The notes under the pieces were generated by a model. The model was not told the origin of the DNA, did no database searches, and was given only the letters and a program-made list of their open reading frames with translations. A DNA stretch of 8,427 nt. Source: an uncultured Treponema sp. (GTDB lineage: Bacteria; Spirochaetota; Spirochaetia; Treponematales; Treponemataceae). The DNA lies in contig CALGGS010000130.1 of assembly GCA_937915735.1 (NCBI GenBank), positions 1 through 8,427 of the forward strand, given 5' to 3'. The translations under genes were made by a program, and so were the position numbers. How positions within the stretch are numbered: the stretch's first letter is position 1; every line of letters begins with the position of its first letter. Positions 5,921-8,427 of this stretch are shown piece by piece.

Positions 5921-5966
5921 CTGCCCCTTCCGAAGATTTTCTTCTCAGGGCAGCTTTTTTTGCTTT
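5921..5966 (+). repeat. Left copy of the direct repeat flanking the ATPase cassette; plus-strand terminator hairpin
   Basis: This 46-bp block recurs at 7615-7661 in the same orientation with two substitutions and one extra T in the T run. It folds as CTGCCC (5921-5926) with GGGCAG (5948-5953), enclosing GAAGA-TTT-TCTTC, and is followed by seven T residues (5955-5961), so it is a plus-strand intrinsic terminator. The intact genes on both sides are on the minus strand, so on the plus strand it could only serve the decayed fragment at 5705-5832 or stop antisense transcription. Confidence 0.75.
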
Positions 5967-5990
5967 ACGCGGAAAGACATTAAGTTGGCA

Positions 5991-7394
5991 TTATTCTCTA
6001 TACAAATCTTCCAGCTCATAAAGAATCAGCTGTTTTTTATAAGTTTCATCAATCTCCTTATATCCAGATTTAGAGAAAAATCCGTATTTGCCGCAAAGTA
6101 ATCCTGTGTTTTTCACCTGCTGAATCTCATCCAAAATGAGCTTTGAATCCAGTTTTTCATCCCGGAACTTTGCTTCGTAGAAAATATAGCTGCCATTATT
6201 TTCAGTGACAACATCAAATTCTCCGTTTTTGTGATTTACAGAATCATCGTACCAGTATTTTCCAACTTTTTCAAAAGAGTCTGTTAATTCCCCTGAACGA
6301 TTCTTTCGGATTAAAAATTGCCTGCAAATCTGTTCAAAAGCCAGAGGCACATAATGCTCTTCAAAATCCGCTTCAATAAATTTATCATAAAAAACATCTG
6401 GAGCCATTACTGCAAGTCTGGAAAGATTTCTGTAAATGTATTTGAAATAAAACAAAGTAAGTTGGTCTGAAATATAATATCCTGCTTTTTTCTTGTTATT
6501 CTCATCGTTAATCGGAGATTCTTTTGCAACCACATCCATACTTATTAACTTGTCAAGGACATCTGCCAGAGTTGGTGAACTTGAAACCTGAGACTGGGAC
6601 AGGATATCTTTGAATCGTACGAATCCCTTTGCAAGAGCTTCAAAAACTTCATAGGCATTCTGCATTTTGGAGATTTCGGATTTCAGGTGCATCTGAACTT
6701 CATTTTCAAAACGGCTTCCCGGACTGGCAATCAAATCAATTATATTTTGCCTAACACTTTTTGATGAATCTATACGCTTGTTGTAATAAGGAATTCCTCC
6801 AAAAACAGAATACAAACGAACCTTATCTTCGTCACAGAAATCTTTATAGAAGAGCGCGGATTCATAATAATCCATAGACTTAAGATTCATAATCAAATCA
6901 AAGCGACCAAAAAGAGGATTTTCTTCCGAAAGCAAAGACTTCATTGTTTCCACATACGAGCCGCAGAGAATAAGCTTTAACTTTGAAGTGGATTTATTAT
7001 TGTCGATAAGAGACTGAATTATGCTATCCAAGCCTGAGACAACTTTCTGGATATAAGGATATTCATCAATCACAAGAATCAAATTTTTTTCTTGAGCCTG
7101 CTTATAGAGAAAGGCAAGGCTTGATTCAAAACTATCAAAGGCTAATGGCGGCAGGCCGAAAGTTTCCGCAATAATTTCGGCAAGGGATTTGGCATTATTC
7201 AAATCAGAAGTCTCTTTGCACTCATAATAAATGGAAGTTGTATTTGTTTTCTTCAGGCAATGCTTAATCAATTCTGTTTTACCAACCCGACGGCGACCAT
7301 AAATGAGAGCGGCATTATCTTTGCTCGAATTCAAAAAATTTGAAATTGATTTTATGCTTTCTTTTCTGCCTAAAAATATTTCATCTTCCACCAT
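5991..7394 (-). CDS. Archaeal-type P-loop ATPase with winged-helix and DUF234 nuclease-like domain
   Basis: This 467-residue protein has three parts. The STAND-like ATPase domain has Walker A YGRRRVGKTE (32-41), Walker B LILVIDEYPY (105-114), sensor LILCGSYVETM (141-151), LFGR (161-164) and the family-typical FGGIPYY (198-204). A probable winged helix spans about 247-295 (FEALAKGFVRFKDILSQSQV). The C-terminal DUF234-type domain starts near 312 and carries GEFDVV (391-396) and YEAKF (406-410), an intact D...E-x-K nuclease motif. No export signal is present. The ATG at 7394 is preceded by AAGGAA. The gene sits inside the trp cluster in the same orientation, has its own promoter and operator-like palindrome, and is visibly more AT-rich in codon choice than the trp genes, suggesting later arrival. 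Related proteins are widespread in bacteria and archaea without a settled function. The family call is firm; the role is unknown. Confidence 0.88.
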   Translation of the reverse strand: MVEDEIFLGRKESIKSISNFLNSSKDNAALIYGRRRVGKTELIKHCLKKTNTTSIYYECKETSDLNNAKSLAEIIAETFGLPPLAFDSFESSLAFLYKQAQEKNLILVIDEYPYIQKVVSGLDSIIQSLIDNNKSTSKLKLILCGSYVETMKSLLSEENPLFGRFDLIMNLKSMDYYESALFYKDFCDEDKVRLYSVFGGIPYYNKRIDSSKSVRQNIIDLIASPGSRFENEVQMHLKSEISKMQNAYEVFEALAKGFVRFKDILSQSQVSSSPTLADVLDKLISMDVVAKESPINDENNKKKAGYYISDQLTLFYFKYIYRNLSRLAVMAPDVFYDKFIEADFEEHYVPLAFEQICRQFLIRKNRSGELTDSFEKVGKYWYDDSVNHKNGEFDVVTENNGSYIFYEAKFRDEKLDSKLILDEIQQVKNTGLLCGKYGFFSKSGYKEIDETYKKQLILYELEDLYRE

Positions 7395-7404
7395 AGAAAA
7401 TTCC

Positions 7405-7445
7405 TTTTACTCGGATAAAATCGACTCGGTTACAACCGAGTAAAA
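7405..7445 (-). promoter_or_regulatory. Palindromic operator-like region at the transcription start of the DUF234 ATPase gene
   Basis: ACTCGGTT-AC-AACCGAGT (7424-7441) is a perfect palindrome with 8-bp arms. A degenerate second copy, ACTCGGAT-AA-AATCGACT (7409-7426), overlaps it by three bases. The outer edges, TTTTACTCGG (7405-7414) and CCGAGTAAAA (7436-7445), are perfect reverse complements of each other. The block starts at the predicted -10 box and ends about ten bases before the start codon, so a bound protein would prevent initiation. Its sequence is unrelated to the ATCGT palindromes of the other ATPase gene. Confidence 0.7.
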
Positions 7446-7473
7446 TAATAATAGCAAGAAAATTATTCGTCAA
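7445..7473 (-). promoter_or_regulatory. Predicted sigma70-type promoter of the DUF234 ATPase gene
   Basis: On the minus strand TTGACG (7473-7468, 5/6) and TATTAT (7450-7445, 5/6) are separated by exactly 17 bp. The start point would be near 7438, inside the perfect palindrome. This is the best-scoring promoter by eye in the window and shows the cassette brings its own expression signal. Confidence 0.65.
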
Positions 7474-7496
7474 GGAAAAGTCTCATAAATTCGCAA

Positions 7497-7504
7497 GGGG
7501 GGGG
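7497..7504. repeat. Homopolymeric tract of eight G
   Basis: Eight consecutive G on the plus strand lie about 24 bp upstream of the -35 box of the ATPase promoter. Such tracts are prone to slipped-strand length change, and poly-G tracts upstream of promoters are known to modulate tpr genes in Treponema pallidum. Any effect here is conjecture. Confidence 0.6.
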
Positions 7505-7514
7505 CACTGTACCT

Positions 7515-7610
7515 TTACCAGACGTTCACGTTGTAATTCAGCAGCAACTCATCGCCAGGTTTTCCACGAATTTCCCAGTTACATTGAGGCAGCGGATAAA
7601 TGAAATCCTC
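7515..7610 (-). pseudogene. Short coding-looking remnant ending in a stop, between trpD and the ATPase gene
   Basis: On the minus strand about 31 codons reading EDFIYPLPQCNWEIRGKPGD then ELLLNYNVNVW end in TAA at 7515-7517. Composition and codons look like real protein (two Trp, alternating hydrophobic C-terminal strand). The frame stays open upstream through the hairpin repeat (PEKKIFGKGSF) and out of frame into trpD, with no credible start. I do not recognise the family. It is most simply the tail of a gene lost when this junction was rearranged. Confidence 0.3.
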
Positions 7611-7614
7611 AAAA

Positions 7615-7661
7615 CTGCCCTTTCCAAAGATTTTCTTCTCAGGGCAGCTTTTTTTTGCTTT
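7615..7661 (+). repeat. Right copy of the direct repeat flanking the ATPase cassette; hairpin next to the trpD stop
   Basis: This is the near-identical partner of 5921-5966, starting 1,694 bp to its right and ending one base before the trpD stop codon. CTGCCCT (7615-7621) pairs with AGGGCAG (7641-7647), followed on the plus strand by a C and eight T. On the minus strand only TTTT follows, so it may also act as a weak terminator for trpD. Its position suggests this copy is the original trpD 3' hairpin and the left one arose by duplication with the cassette, though either order is possible. Confidence 0.75.
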
Positions 7662-7662
7662 T

Positions 7663-8427
7663 TTATGCAGCGTTCAGTTCGTTGCTCACCTTCTGTATCT
7701 CCTGCAGTTTGGCAAGGGTTTTTCCTGAATCAATTGCTTCCAGTGCCAGGGCGTAGCCTTCTTTAAGAGTGCGGACTTTTCCTCCCAAGTAGAGGACTGC
7801 CGCCGCGTTCAAGCCCACGGCATAGCGGATTGTCTTCCGTCCGCCGCCATTGAGCACTTCAAGGGCGAGTTTTGCGTTGTCGCTTCCGTTTCCGCCGTAA
7901 AGCTCGTTTTCGTCAGCGTCAGTGATACCGAAGTTTGCAGGATCAATCACATACTGATTTTCATTGCCTTTTTCGTCAATCTGATAGACATTTGTGGGCG
8001 CGCATGGGGAAATCTCATCGTAGCCGTCGTCAGAATTAACCACCATGACCCGCTTTGCTCCCAGAGCTTTTGCCGCATGAGCGTAATCTTTGAGCAGGTC
8101 CTTTGAATAAACTCCAAGAACTTCATATTCTGCATTTGCAGGATTTAAGAGAGGGCCGAGCACATTGAAAATCGTTTTTACGCCCAGAGCCTTTCGGATT
8201 GGAGCCGCAAAACGCATTGCAGCGTGATAGACCGGCGCCATCAAAAAGCCGAAACCAGTTTTCTTAATCAGTTCGGCTGTTTTCTCTGGTTTTGCCATGA
8301 TGTTGATTCCCAAAGCCTCAAAAAAGTCCGCCGCGCCCGATTTTGACGAGACCGCCCTGTTTCCATGCTTTGCCATGACCTGACCGCAGCTTGAAGCAAC
8401 GAGGGCAGAAAGTGAAGAAATATTAAA
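7663..8427 (-). CDS. trpD: Anthranilate phosphoribosyltransferase, C-terminal 254 residues (5' end outside window)
   Basis: The enzyme transfers the phosphoribosyl group of PRPP to anthranilate, the second committed step to tryptophan. The frame is open from the right edge of the window (FNISSLSALVASSCG), so the Met at 8376 is internal. Visible TrpD landmarks are the AKHGNRAVSSKSG loop, MAPVYHAAMRFAAPIR, FNVLGPLLNPA and DDGYDEIS (the family's 'DGxDE' metal-binding site). Roughly 85-90 N-terminal residues, with the GTGGD PRPP loop, lie outside. The protein ends naturally in NELNAA. There is no frameshift or lost motif. The ATPase cassette begins immediately downstream, separating it from trpCF. 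Confidence 0.94.
   Translation of the reverse strand, partial: FNISSLSALVASSCGQVMAKHGNRAVSSKSGAADFFEALGINIMAKPEKTAELIKKTGFGFLMAPVYHAAMRFAAPIRKALGVKTIFNVLGPLLNPANAEYEVLGVYSKDLLKDYAHAAKALGAKRVMVVNSDDGYDEISPCAPTNVYQIDEKGNENQYVIDPANFGITDADENELYGGNGSDNAKLALEVLNGGGRKTIRYAVGLNAAAVLYLGGKVRTLKEGYALALEAIDSGKTLAKLQEIQKVSNELNAA

Noticed and set aside
5671..6021. Plus-strand open frame of 116 codons as a whole gene
   Set aside because: Only the first third looks coding; the rest is hairpin repeats and the antisense end of the ATPase gene. Listed as a remnant instead.
5921..7661. ATPase cassette as an insertion sequence
   Set aside because: The flanking repeats are direct, long and hairpin-forming; there is no transposase gene and no terminal inverted repeat at the cassette ends.
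7584..7766. Plus-strand open frame of 60 codons
   Set aside because: It is antisense to the repeat and the 3' end of trpD, with no coding features of its own.

Overview
The window reads like a host-associated spirochaete, most plausibly a Treponema relative. That placement is an impression from codon use, gene style and the repeat-rich spacers; no rRNA or other marker is present. Two sorts of DNA are interleaved. Tryptophan biosynthesis genes of moderate GC lie on the minus strand, and around and inside them sit two accessory single-gene units, each encoding a P-loop ATPase joined to a nuclease-fold C-terminal domain.

Layout, left to right. 1-410 is the 3' end of an acyl-ACP thioesterase (+). 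411-535 is a short regulatory spacer with three evenly spaced palindromes and a likely promoter. 536-1795 is an AAA_14/DUF4143-type ATPase (+). Converging on it from the right are trpA (1812-2564), trpB (2759-4021) and a fused trpC-trpF (4014-5546), all on the minus strand. trpCF and trpB overlap by 8 nt, whereas trpB and trpA are separated by a 194-nt structured repeat. 5547-5990 has no intact gene: it holds a promoter with a palindrome over its -35 box, a leader with hairpins, a coding-looking fragment, and a cluster of GC-rich hairpins including a strong minus-strand terminator. 5991-7394 (-) is a second, visibly more AT-rich ATPase of the archaeal-ATPase/DUF234 type. 7395-7662 holds its promoter, an operator-like palindrome at the predicted start of transcription, an 8-G tract, a short coding-looking remnant and a hairpin repeat. 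7663-8427 (-) is the 3' three quarters of trpD, which runs off the window.

How it fits together. TrpD, TrpC, TrpF, TrpB and TrpA are the successive steps from anthranilate to tryptophan, and their order on the minus strand (D, CF, B, A) is the canonical one. trpE and trpG are expected just beyond the right edge. The DUF234 ATPase cassette sits between trpD and trpCF, flanked by 46/47-bp near-identical direct repeats. Downstream of it are a terminator and then a private promoter for trpCFBA, so the ancestral operon now appears to be two transcription units.

The most interesting signal is the parallel build of the two ATPase units. Each has a good promoter into which palindromes are set (spacer-embedded and 32-bp-phased in one, over +1 in the other). 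The palindromes differ in sequence between the two, and neither unit has a separate regulator gene beside it. This suggests autoregulated, self-contained modules, but no partner or target is visible here.
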